From Roseovarius sp. (lineage in GTDB: Bacteria > Pseudomonadota > Alphaproteobacteria > Rhodobacterales > Rhodobacteraceae): DNA of 5,324 bases. Shown piece after piece: positions 1 through 5,324 of the stretch. The position numbers were made by a program, and so were the translations under genes. Location of the stretch: contig SLDH01000173.1 of NCBI GenBank assembly GCA_007125415.1, positions 1-5,324 on the forward strand, written 5' to 3'. Position 1 is the stretch's first letter. Every line of letters starts with the position of its first letter. Below the pieces are notes generated by a model, which searched no databases, was not told the DNA's origin, and was given only the letters and a program-made list of their open reading frames with translations.

Positions 1-194
1 GAGCTGAGTGGCACTTAAACGGAGGGCGGTAGCGGCGTCGCGCGGTTCCCGAGAACTGGTGTTGGAAGCCAGCTTGGGCAAGGCAAGCGGAATGAGCGCG
101 CTGTCCGTTGTGTTAGGAATTAGGGAAAGAGTAATCTTCTTGCGCGGTTTTCCCACTGTAACTTCAATCCGGACAGGAACTGCAACATACCGAA

Positions 195-213
195 GGGCGC
201 TCCTGGAGCGCCC
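195..213 (+). other. GC hairpin 1 upstream of mtgA
   Basis: GGGCGCT at 195-201 is the exact reverse complement of AGCGCCC at 207-213, leaving a 5-base loop CCTGG. The stem would form in RNA from either strand. No T-run follows on either side, so it is not a standard intrinsic terminator. It is the first of three hairpins within 100 bases, and could be the end of an upstream transcript or part of the mtgA leader. Confidence 0.5.
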
Positions 214-243
214 CAGACTTCCGACAAACCCGGCCATTTCTGA

Positions 244-260
244 GCGCCCCTTCGGGGCGC
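244..260 (+). other. GC hairpin 2 upstream of mtgA
   Basis: GCGCCCC at 244-250 pairs perfectly with GGGGCGC at 254-260 around a 3-base TTC loop, or as 6 bp around a 5-base loop. The 9-mer GAGCGCCCC is present both here (242-250) and in the 3' arm of hairpin 1 (206-214), so the two hairpins share sequence and alternative pairings between them are possible. No T-run follows. Confidence 0.5.
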
Positions 261-274
261 GCAGCATATCTCGT

Positions 275-291
275 CAGCGGCGGTGCCGCTG
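275..291 (+). other. GC hairpin 3 upstream of mtgA
   Basis: CAGCGGC at 275-281 pairs perfectly with GCCGCTG at 285-291, loop GGT. Twelve bases later the dispersed repeat begins with GAGTATTT (303-310). A second weak 4-bp stem, CTCG at 293-296 with CGAG at 302-305, would place the TATTT directly after a stem, as in the hairpin upstream of queG. This could be a weak terminator for whatever is transcribed before mtgA. Confidence 0.4.
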
Positions 292-302
292 CCTCGGGTT
301 TC

Positions 303-323
303 GAGTATTTGTGGAACAATGAA
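303..323 (+). repeat. Dispersed 21-base intergenic repeat, copy 1
   Basis: The element reads GAGTATTT, one variable base, TGG, three A/C bases, then AATGAA. This copy has AAC at the three-base position, where the other two copies have CAA. It shares the preceding TTC with copy 3, so TTCGAGTATTT (300-310) is identical in both. It ends 47 bases before the preferred mtgA start. The AATGAA contains an ATG (319-321) that opens a 14-codon frame ending at TAG 361-363. The other copies are at 1856-1876 and 5119-5139. Confidence 0.75.
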
Positions 324-370
324 AACCGGAGATGCTTTCCGCCGGGCAGTGGGGTCGCTATAGCGGTGTC

Positions 371-1111
371 ATGGGTGGCAAGCGCAGAAAAGAACCACCT
401 CTTTCGAGGAAGGGAAAAGCCGGGAGGTGGCGGCGGTTTCGCCCGCTGGCCTGGACGTGGCGCTGGAGTGTGCGGCTGATCCTGCTGAGTGGTCTTGCCC
501 TGCTTTTGCTGGTGCTGGCGCATGGGGTGCTGAACCCGCGTGCCACGATCTACATGGGGCAGGAGGCGCGGCGGCTGGGGGCGATCGAGCATGAGTGGGT
601 GCCTATCGGGGAGGTGGCCCCGGCGATGGCCCGCTCGGTGGTGGCGGCGGAGGATGCCAATTTCTGCCTGCATTGGGGGTTCGACATGGAGGCGATCCGC
701 ATCGCACTTGACGAAGGATCGGGGCGCGGGGCCTCCACCATCAGCCAGCAGGTGGTCAAGAATGTCTATCTCTGGCACGGGCGATCCTGGGGGCGCAAGG
801 CGCTGGAGGCCGGTATCACCCCGCTTGTGGAACTCTTCTGGTCGAAGCGGCGGATCGTCGAGGTGTATCTCAATATCGCCGAGTTCGATGAGGGTGTGTT
901 CGGCGTGAAGGCGGCGGCACGGCATTATTTCGGCGTGGACCCGGCCAATCTGTCCGATCTGCAGGCGGCACGGCTGGCCATGGTGCTGCCCAATCCGAAG
1001 GGGCGGGATGCGGCCAATCCCACCGCCAATCAGCGCAACCGCACGGCGCGCATCATGGATGGCGCGGCCACGATCCGCCGGGACGGGCGCGCAGGCTGTT
1101 TCGAGGATTGA
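371..1111 (+). CDS. mtgA: Monofunctional peptidoglycan glycosyltransferase MtgA
   Basis: This enzyme polymerises lipid II into glycan strands at the outer face of the inner membrane. It is a GT51-family protein without a transpeptidase domain. In the 246-residue product, a short basic cytoplasmic tail (MGGKRRKEPP and onward, about 1-32) precedes one membrane segment (about 33-52), then the catalytic domain. All family motifs are present: EDANFCLHWGFD at 94-105 with the catalytic Glu94, GASTISQQ at 120-127, RKALE at 142-146, and KRRIVEVYLN at 159-168. Length fits the family. The start at 371 gives the usual basic N-terminus. An in-frame ATG at 332 would add 13 residues, but its only GGAG abuts the ATG; neither start has a well-placed ribosome binding site. 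The next gene, fzlA, follows after 59 bases and also acts in envelope growth and division. Function is very secure, the exact start less so. Confidence 0.95.
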   Translation: MGGKRRKEPPLSRKGKAGRWRRFRPLAWTWRWSVRLILLSGLALLLLVLAHGVLNPRATIYMGQEARRLGAIEHEWVPIGEVAPAMARSVVAAEDANFCLHWGFDMEAIRIALDEGSGRGASTISQQVVKNVYLWHGRSWGRKALEAGITPLVELFWSKRRIVEVYLNIAEFDEGVFGVKAAARHYFGVDPANLSDLQAARLAMVLPNPKGRDAANPTANQRNRTARIMDGAATIRRDGRAGCFED

Positions 1112-1113
1112 AT

Positions 1114-1140
1114 TGCCTCGCCGATCAGGGCATTGAGGCA
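1114..1140 (+). other. Imperfect hairpin between mtgA and fzlA
   Basis: TGCCTC at 1114-1119 pairs with GAGGCA at 1135-1140, and inside it GCC (1120-1122) can pair with GGC (1129-1131), leaving a 3-base bulge ATT. It begins three bases after the mtgA stop codon. There is no T-run, so termination is not supported. It could protect the mtgA 3' end or mark a processing site, or be chance. Confidence 0.3.
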
Positions 1141-1170
1141 GAAGCATTTCGAGAAAGATCTGTCGCTATC

Positions 1171-1836
1171 ATGGCCAAGCTATATCATGTTCCGCTCTCT
1201 CCCTTTTGCCGCAAGGTCCGGCTGAGTCTTGCCGAGAAGAAGATCGAATGTGAGCTGATCGAGGAGCGCTATTGGGAAGAGCAGCCTGATTTCCTGCGGC
1301 GCAACCCGGCGGGAAAGGTGCCGGTTCTGCGGCTCGACGGCCGGTTGATGGCTGAAAGCGGCCCGATCTGCGAATATCTCGAGGAGAAATATCCCGAGCC
1401 CGAATTGCTGCCGAAAGGGGCGGAAGCCCGCCATGAGGTGCGCCGGTTGGTGATGTGGTTCGATGACAAGTTCCACCAGGAGGTCACCTCGAAGCTGCTT
1501 TACGAGCGGGTGAACAAGAAGGTGATGGGGGCGGGTTTTCCCGACAGCCGGAACGTGAAATCCGGAGCGCGGGCGATCAAGTATCACCTCGATTACATGG
1601 CGTGGCTGCTGGATCATCGCCGCTGGCTGGCCGGTGATCGGATGACGCTGGCGGATTTCGCGGCGGCGGCGCATCTGAGTGCGCTGGATTACATCTCGGA
1701 TGTGGACTGGAACCGCTCGGATGTCGTCAAGGACTGGTATGCCAAGATCAAGTCGCGCCCGGCCTTTCGCGGCATTCTCAGCGATCAGGTGCCGGGCTTT
1801 CCGCCGCCTGCGCATTATGCCGATCTGGATTTCTGA
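1171..1836 (+). CDS. fzlA: FzlA-like FtsZ-binding protein with glutathione S-transferase fold
   Basis: The 221-residue protein has an N-terminal thioredoxin-like domain (about 1-78) and an all-helical C-terminal domain (about 85-200). Visible features are LYHVPLSPFCRKVRLSLAEK (4-23), the NPAGKVPVL segment with the cis-proline position P51 (45-53), and ESGPICEYLEEKYP (62-75). The ending PPPAHYADLDF (211-221) is what I recall as the conserved tail of FzlA. In Caulobacter, FzlA binds FtsZ, promotes constriction and signals through its C-terminus to the division-specific wall synthases FtsW/FtsI; it is not thought to act as a glutathione transferase. ATG 1171 is chosen because the fold starts directly there. 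The frame stays open upstream to a TTG at 1108 overlapping the mtgA stop, but that extension does not look like the family. The ribosome site is weak (GAGAAAG at 1151). A simple glutathione S-transferase is the alternative. Confidence 0.87.
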   Translation: MAKLYHVPLSPFCRKVRLSLAEKKIECELIEERYWEEQPDFLRRNPAGKVPVLRLDGRLMAESGPICEYLEEKYPEPELLPKGAEARHEVRRLVMWFDDKFHQEVTSKLLYERVNKKVMGAGFPDSRNVKSGARAIKYHLDYMAWLLDHRRWLAGDRMTLADFAAAAHLSALDYISDVDWNRSDVVKDWYAKIKSRPAFRGILSDQVPGFPPPAHYADLDF

Positions 1837-1837
1837 T

Positions 1838-1863
1838 CTCATGGCCGGGTGCCATGAGTATTT
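1838..1863 (+). terminator. Hairpin plus TATTT, possible terminator or attenuator after fzlA
   Basis: CTCATGGC at 1838-1845 is the exact reverse complement of GCCATGAG at 1851-1858, giving an 8-bp stem with a 5-base loop CGGGT. It starts one base after the fzlA stop codon. TATTT follows at once (1859-1863), a short and imperfect T-run. The GAG closing the stem is the first three bases of repeat copy 2. Its end is only 15 bases before the queG start, so full termination here would leave queG without room for its own promoter. Partial read-through is more likely. Confidence 0.5.
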
Positions 1864-1876
1864 CTGGCAAAATGAA
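1856..1876 (+). repeat. Dispersed 21-base intergenic repeat, copy 2
   Basis: This copy has C at the variable base and CAA in the three-base position, and AATGAAG runs on to 1877. It begins inside the 3' arm of the hairpin at 1838-1858 and ends two bases before the queG start codon, so it supplies most of the queG leader. It differs from copy 3 at one base in the 21-base core. Its GAAG (1874-1877) is the only purine-rich stretch before queG, too close to the ATG for a normal ribosome site. Confidence 0.75.
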
Positions 1877-1878
1877 GC

Positions 1879-2913
1879 ATGGACGGACTGAAGGCGAAAC
1901 TGGTGGCGCGGGCGCTGGAGGAGGGGTTTTGCGCGGCGCGGGTCTGTCGGCCGGGGGATGTGGACCATGTGCCCGACCGCCTCGCGGCGTTTCTGGCGCG
2001 CGGCTATCATGGCCAGATGCGCTGGCTGGCCGAGAGGGCCGCGTGGCGGGGCAATCCGGCGGCGCTTTGGCCCGAGGCGCGTTCGATCATCATGCTGGGG
2101 GAGAGCTATACGCCGCAGGACGATCCGCTGGCTGTGCTCGAGCAGCGGGACAGGGGAGCCGTGTCGGTCTATGCGCGCAACAGGGATTATCACGATGTGA
2201 TGAAAAAGCGGCTGAAGCGGCTGGCGCGCTGGTTGATTGCGGAGGCGGGTGGTGAGGTGAAGGTGTTCGTGGACACCGCCCCCGTGCCCGAAAAGCCGCT
2301 GGGCGAGGCGGCGGGGCTTGGCTGGCAAGGCAAACACACCAATCTGGTGAGCCGGGAGCTTGGGAGCTGGTTTTTCATCGGATCGATCTTCACCACGCTT
2401 GATATCGAAAGCGATCCGGCGGAGGCGGATCATTGCGGCTCCTGCCGGGCGTGTCTCGATATCTGCCCGACAGATGCTTTTCCGGCGCCCTACCAGCTGG
2501 ATGCGCGGCGCTGCATCTCATACCTGACGATCGAGCATCGTGGCCCGGTGGATGAAGACCTGCGCGCCGCGATGGGCAACCGCATCTATGGGTGTGACGA
2601 TTGTCTGGCGGTCTGTCCGTGGAACAAGTTCGCGCAGGCGGCGCGGGAGGTGAAATACCACGCGCGCGCTGACCTGGCCGCGCCGCTTCTGGCCGATCTG
2701 GCGCGGCTCGATGATGCTGGGTTTCGCGCGCGCTTCTCGGGCTCGCCGATCAAGCGCATCGGGCGGGACCGATTCGTGCGCAATGTACTCTATGCCATCG
2801 GCAATTCCGGCCAGCCCGGATTGCGTGTGGTCGCGCAGAAGCTTTGCGACGACCCCGATGCGGCGGTGGCCGATGCGGCGCGCTGGGCGGTGATGAGGCT
2901 GGACCGGCTCTGA
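1879..2913 (+). CDS. queG: Epoxyqueuosine reductase QueG
   Basis: QueG catalyses the last step of queuosine synthesis, reducing epoxyqueuosine to queuosine at the wobble position of GUN-anticodon tRNAs. It uses cobalamin and two 4Fe-4S clusters and is cytoplasmic. The 344-residue product shows the family layout: an N-terminal cobalamin-binding reductase domain with [14 protein letters not shown] (130-143), where Asp132 corresponds to the proposed catalytic acid; a ferredoxin-like pair of clusters with Cys186, 189, 192 and 196, then Cys212 (in [13 protein letters not shown]), Cys239, 242 and 246; and a C-terminal HEAT-like segment ([10 protein letters not shown], 301-310, to the end). No key residue is missing. 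The start at 1879 gives the expected N-terminus, but no proper ribosome site is visible; the leader is the repeat element. The fzlA gap is 42 bases, the next gene starts 41 bases on. Identification is secure. Confidence 0.96.
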   Translation: MDGLKAKLVARALEEGFCAARVCRPGDVDHVPDRLAAFLARGYHGQMRWLAERAAWRGNPAALWPEARSIIMLGESYTPQDDPLAVLEQRDRGAVSVYARNRDYHDVMKKRLKRLARWLIAEAGGEVKVFVDTAPVPEKPLGEAAGLGWQGKHTNLVSRELGSWFFIGSIFTTLDIESDPAEADHCGSCRACLDICPTDAFPAPYQLDARRCISYLTIEHRGPVDEDLRAAMGNRIYGCDDCLAVCPWNKFAQAAREVKYHARADLAAPLLADLARLDDAGFRARFSGSPIKRIGRDRFVRNVLYAIGNSGQPGLRVVAQKLCDDPDAAVADAARWAVMRLDRL

Positions 2914-2936
2914 AAAGCCGCTAAACCACAAGTGAA

Positions 2937-2948
2937 AAGGAAGGGGAG
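2937..2948 (+). promoter_or_regulatory. Strong ribosome binding site for the hydantoinase-type gene
   Basis: AAGGAAGGGGAG lies 6 bases before the ATG at 2955. It is the clearest Shine-Dalgarno sequence in the window, contrasting with the weak sites before mtgA, fzlA and queG, and it fixes the start. Confidence 0.75.
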
Positions 2949-2954
2949 AAGCGC

Positions 2955-4955
2955 ATGGCGCTGCTGTTGGGGGTGGATACCGGCGGGACCTACACGGATG
3001 CGGTGCTCATCCGCGATGATCGTGAGGTGATTGCCACCGCCAAGGCACTGACCACCCGCCATGACCTTGCCATCGGCATTGGCGGTGCGGTGGAGGCTGT
3101 GTTGCGCCAAAGCGGTGCGCCGCCGCGTGAGATCGCCATGGCATCTCTTTCGACAACGCTGGCCACGAACGCGTTGGTCGAGGGTCAGGGCGGGCGCGCC
3201 GGTCTTGTCTATATCGGCTTTCGAGAGAGGGATCTCGAGGGGCACGGGCTGCGCGAGGCGCTGGGGCGGGACCCGGCGCTGGTGATCGCGGGCGGACATA
3301 CCCATGCCGGCAGCGAGGCCCGCGCGCTGGATCTCGACGCGCTCGGCGCATGGCTGGAGAGCGATCTCGGGGTATCGGGCTTTGCTGTTGCGGCGCAGTT
3401 CGCGACCCGCAATCCGGCACATGAACTGGCGGCGATGGAGATGATCCGGGAGAAGACCGGGCGGCCCGTGAGCTGTTCGCACCAGCTTTCGGCGCGGCTC
3501 AACGGGCCCAAGCGGGCGCTGACCGCGCTTCTGAATGCGCGGCTGATCGGGATGATCGCGCGGCTGATCGACAAGGCGGAGAGCACGTTGAAAGGCTTCG
3601 GCATCGAGGCGCCGCTGATGGTGGTGCGCGGCGATGGGGCGTTGATCAGCGCGACACAGGCGCGGGAGCGGCCGATCGAGACGATTCTGAGCGGGCCTGC
3701 CGCCAGCATCGTGGGCGCGAGCTGGATGACCGGCGCGGATCATGCGCTGGTTTCGGATATCGGCGGGACGACCACGGATGTGGCGCTTTTGCGCGATGGC
3801 AAGCCGCTGATCGATCCGGCGGGTGCGCGGGTGGGGCCGTGGCGGACCATGGTGGAGGCGGTCGCGATGCGCACCACGGGCCTTGGAGGCGACAGCGAGG
3901 TGCATGTCAATGAGGCCGGGCTCGCCGGGGGAATCACGCTGGGGCCGAGGCGGGTGGTGCCGGTGAGCCTGATGGCGCTGGAAGCGCCGGCGCTGGTGGA
4001 GAAAGTGCTCGAGGAGCAGTTGCGCAGCGACACACCCGGCGAGCATGACGCGCATTTCGTGCGCGCCGTGCCCGGGCTCGAGGCCGATGGGCTGCATGAA
4101 AGAGAGCGCGCCCTGCTGGAGCGGATCGGCCCGGAAGTGCATCCGGTGCAGGTGGTGCTCAGAACGCGGATGGACATGGCATCGCTCGGCCGGTTGGTGG
4201 CGCGAGGGCTGGTTCAGATGTCTGGGGTGACACCTTCGGATGCAAGCCATGTGCTGGGATTTCAGGACGTGTGGGACAGCCAGTCCGCGGAAAAGGCGCT
4301 GAGCCTGCTGGCCCGCAAGCGCACCGGTGCAGGCACGAGAGTGGCCGAAGGCCCCGAGGCGATGGCGCGGATGATTCTCGATCAGTTGACGCACCAGACG
4401 GGCCTCGCCCTGCTGGAAAGCGCCTTTGCCGAGGAGGAAGAGAGCTTCGGGCTGCCGGCGGCGGAGCTTGCGCGCCATGTTCTGATGCAGCGCGGCCTCG
4501 GCGGGCATCACGGGCTTGTCCGGCTCGAGACCGGGCTGAACCTGCCCGTGATCGGGCTCGGGGCCTCTGCGGCCACCTATTATCCGGCGGTGGGGGCGCG
4601 GCTTGGCTGCGCGGTGGAACTGCCGCCCCATGCCGGGGTGGCCAATGCCATCGGTGCGGTGGTGGGGCGGGTGAACATTCGGCGGCGCGGCACGGTGACC
4701 AGCCCGGTGGAGGGCTGCTACCGGGTGCATCTGGCCGGTGGCCCTCAGGATCATGGTGATGCCGAGGCGGCGCTGGCCGCCTTGCAGACCTTCCTCGAAG
4801 CCGAAGCGCGGGCCGGGGCGCTCGCCGCCGGGGCGGGTGAAATTCATGTCACCGCAACGCGTGAGGTGACGATGGCGCAGGCGGAAGCCCGTGAGGTATT
4901 TCTTGAAGCCACGATCATCGTCGAGGCCAGCGGGCGGCCGCGGATCACGGGCTGA
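2955..4955 (+). CDS. Hydantoinase/oxoprolinase A-subunit-type ATPase, stand-alone
   Basis: The 666-residue product has the actin-like ATPase fold of the HyuA / 5-oxoprolinase A family. It carries an N-terminal domain with the first phosphate loop DTGGTYTDAVL (8-18), and a main domain with LSGPAASIVGA (245-255), the second phosphate loop SDIGGTTTDVALL (267-279), TTGLGGDSEV (308-317), GVTPSDASHVLG (424-435), GLGASAATYYPAVGARLG (534-551) and PHAGVANAIGAVVG (558-571). Family members use ATP to open cyclic amides such as hydantoins or 5-oxoproline, or to carboxylate ketones, normally with a B subunit. Here no B subunit follows: 230 intergenic bases and then kbl. It is slightly shorter than typical HyuA. 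No signal peptide or membrane segment is seen. The nucleotide-binding motifs are intact, so it is unlikely to be decaying. The substrate cannot be read from the sequence. Confidence 0.9.
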   Translation: MALLLGVDTGGTYTDAVLIRDDREVIATAKALTTRHDLAIGIGGAVEAVLRQSGAPPREIAMASLSTTLATNALVEGQGGRAGLVYIGFRERDLEGHGLREALGRDPALVIAGGHTHAGSEARALDLDALGAWLESDLGVSGFAVAAQFATRNPAHELAAMEMIREKTGRPVSCSHQLSARLNGPKRALTALLNARLIGMIARLIDKAESTLKGFGIEAPLMVVRGDGALISATQARERPIETILSGPAASIVGASWMTGADHALVSDIGGTTTDVALLRDGKPLIDPAGARVGPWRTMVEAVAMRTTGLGGDSEVHVNEAGLAGGITLGPRRVVPVSLMALEAPALVEKVLEEQLRSDTPGEHDAHFVRAVPGLEADGLHERERALLERIGPEVHPVQVVLRTRMDMASLGRLVARGLVQMSGVTPSDASHVLGFQDVWDSQSAEKALSLLARKRTGAGTRVAEGPEAMARMILDQLTHQTGLALLESAFAEEEESFGLPAAELARHVLMQRGLGGHHGLVRLETGLNLPVIGLGASAATYYPAVGARLGCAVELPPHAGVANAIGAVVGRVNIRRRGTVTSPVEGCYRVHLAGGPQDHGDAEAALAALQTFLEAEARAGALAAGAGEIHVTATREVTMAQAEAREVFLEATIIVEASGRPRITG

Positions 4956-5015
4956 TCGGGAAGAAACATCACGGTGATCATGATCGCGTCGGGCCGCGCG
5001 CATGCTGATCTCGGG

Positions 5016-5033
5016 ATGCATGGTGGCGTGCAT
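5016..5033 (+). other. Small stem-loop in the region upstream of kbl
   Basis: ATGCATG (5016-5022) can pair with CGTGCAT (5027-5033), with one T-G wobble and a 4-base loop GTGG. Nearby, GATCATGATC at 4976-4985 is a perfect 10-base palindrome, and GTGAC occurs twice at 5053-5057 and 5061-5065. Any of these could be protein-binding sites between the hydantoinase-type gene and kbl, but none matches an operator I know. Confidence 0.25.
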
Positions 5034-5096
5034 TGATCTGACCCTGCCGAATGTGACACTGTGACCGGGTGAGGGCGCGTTTGTCATGCTCTGTTC

Positions 5097-5128
5097 CCGG
5101 CGGCGAGCGTCGGAATTCGAGTATTTTT
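5097..5128 (+). terminator. Imperfect hairpin plus TATTTTT, possible terminator
   Basis: CCGGCG at 5097-5102 pairs with CGTCGG at 5108-5113 (one G-T wobble) around a GCGAG loop. TTC GAG TATTTTT follows, the T-run being 5124-5128 inside repeat copy 3. There are eight bases between stem and T-run start, longer than ideal for an intrinsic terminator. It would terminate transcripts from the hydantoinase-type gene before kbl. The parallel with the hairpin at 1838-1863 is the main support. Confidence 0.3.
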
Positions 5129-5139
5129 GGCAAAATGAA
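5119..5139 (+). repeat. Dispersed 21-base intergenic repeat, copy 3
   Basis: The core has T at the variable base and CAA at the three-base position. It is preceded by TTC as in copy 1. AATGAAG runs to 5140 and is then duplicated in tandem. The copy ends 46 bases before the kbl start, almost the same distance as copy 1 to the preferred mtgA start (47 bases). Confidence 0.75.
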
Positions 5140-5161
5140 GTCTGGGCAAAATGAAGTCTGG
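5130..5161 (+). repeat. Exact 16-bp tandem duplication
   Basis: GCAAAATGAAGTCTGG occurs at 5130-5145 and again, without a mismatch, at 5146-5161. The unit includes the 3' half of repeat copy 3, so the duplication arose within the repeat and its flank. The next two bases, CA, differ from the start of a third unit. Confidence 0.9.
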
Positions 5162-5185
5162 CAGGTGTGAGCGGGGAGCGGGTGG

Positions 5186-5324
5186 ATGACGGCTGGACAG
5201 AGGCTGAATTCGGATATCGAAGCGCGGCTGGACGGGCTGCGCAGGGAGGGGCTTTACAAGACCGAGCGGGTGATCACCTCGACCCAGGCGGGAGAGGTGG
5301 CGCTGGCGGGTGGACGCGCCGTGA
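5186..5324 (+). CDS. kbl: Glycine C-acetyltransferase (2-amino-3-ketobutyrate CoA ligase), N-terminal part
   Basis: Only the first 46 codons are inside the window; the frame is open to the right edge. The visible residues run MTAGQRLNSDIEARLDGLRR and then EGLYKTERVITSTQAGEVAL, ending GGRAV. They match the start of Kbl, where a helix with EGL(F/Y)K-ERVI-S-Q precedes the cofactor domain. Kbl is a pyridoxal-phosphate enzyme that splits 2-amino-3-ketobutyrate with CoA into glycine and acetyl-CoA, the second step of threonine breakdown after threonine dehydrogenase (tdh). I would expect tdh just past the window. The start is supported by GGGGAG at 5173-5178, 7 bases before the ATG. The lysine that binds the cofactor lies outside the window, so completeness cannot be judged. 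Confidence 0.85.
   Translation, partial: MTAGQRLNSDIEARLDGLRREGLYKTERVITSTQAGEVALAGGRAV

Larger units (their letters stand above)
1..331. other. Intergenic or leader region with no recognised gene
   Basis: I find no protein or RNA gene I can name here. Reading from base 1 in frame, a TAA at 16-18 could be the stop codon of a gene entering from the left (last residues ELSGT), but too little is visible to say. Bases 101-180 contain 37 G or C of 80 (46%), clearly lower than the flanking genes, which is typical of a promoter-bearing intergenic stretch. I could not find a convincing -35/-10 pair: TTGTGT at 108 with AGTAAT at 130 is a weak match. Three hairpins follow (listed separately), then a copy of the dispersed repeat. 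An open frame spanning 8-322 starts at GTG and encodes an Arg-rich low-complexity protein; I do not consider it a gene. Confidence 0.6.

Noticed and set aside
40..70. GGTTCCCGAGAAC resembling a tRNA T-arm
   Set aside because: No acceptor stem, anticodon arm or D-arm can be placed around it, and the T-loop consensus is not met.
8..322. A 104-codon + strand frame starting at GTG 8
   Set aside because: It crosses the three hairpins and the repeat, has an Arg-rich composition with no domain, and no convincing ribosome site.
164..1147. A 327-codon minus-strand frame opposite mtgA
   Set aside because: It lies antisense to a secure MtgA gene, and its product is biased and unrecognisable.
1854..2255. 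A 133-codon frame starting in the repeat and overlapping queG in another frame
   Set aside because: Its product is Gly/Ala-rich and it overlaps the N-terminal part of a clear QueG protein. The ATG comes from the hairpin and repeat.
1180..2433. A 417-codon minus-strand frame across fzlA and queG
   Set aside because: It spans two confident + strand genes and the gap between them, has a low-complexity Arg/His/Pro-rich product, and shows no known motifs.
2790..5087. A 765-codon open frame on the minus strand opposite the hydantoinase-type gene
   Set aside because: It mirrors the codon periodicity of the real + strand gene, is rich in Arg, His, Pro and Gln with no recognisable domain, and the + strand protein has clear family motifs. 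This is a usual artefact in GC-rich DNA.
1..5324. Mobile element, CRISPR, phage or defence system
   Set aside because: There are no transposase or integrase motifs, no evenly spaced repeats with spacers, and all genes belong to well-known chromosomal families. The only dispersed repeat is 21 bases and has no terminal inverted repeats.

Overview
The window is GC-rich, about two thirds G+C in the coding parts by eye, and every confident gene lies on the + strand. The proteins point to an alphaproteobacterium, most likely of the Rhodobacterales (Roseobacter group). The best marker is a protein with the glutathione S-transferase fold that looks like FzlA, an FtsZ-binding division factor known from alphaproteobacteria. 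This placement comes from family recognition, not from a database search.

Layout from left to right. Positions 1-370 hold no convincing gene. This stretch has an AT-richer segment (about 100-190), three small GC hairpins in a row (195-291) and a first copy of a short repeat (303-323). Next come mtgA (371-1111, peptidoglycan glycosyltransferase), fzlA (1171-1836), queG (1879-2913, epoxyqueuosine reductase) and a 666-residue hydantoinase/oxoprolinase A-type protein (2955-4955). A 230-base intergenic region follows, and then the first 46 codons of kbl (5186 to the window edge, glycine C-acetyltransferase).

The genes between mtgA and the hydantoinase-type protein are separated by only 41-59 bases, so partial co-transcription is plausible. 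They do not form a single pathway. mtgA and fzlA both concern cell-wall synthesis and division. queG makes the last step of queuosine tRNA modification. The hydantoinase-type gene has no B-subunit partner after it. kbl belongs to threonine/glycine catabolism.

The most notable non-coding signal is a 21-base element found in three of the intergenic gaps: upstream of mtgA, queG and kbl. It is always on the + strand and always close to the next start codon. The copy before queG directly continues a perfect 8-bp hairpin, which makes it look like part of a terminator. The copy before kbl carries an exact 16-bp tandem duplication. I see no phage, transposon, CRISPR, defence or biosynthetic system, and most of the window is ordinary chromosomal gene content.
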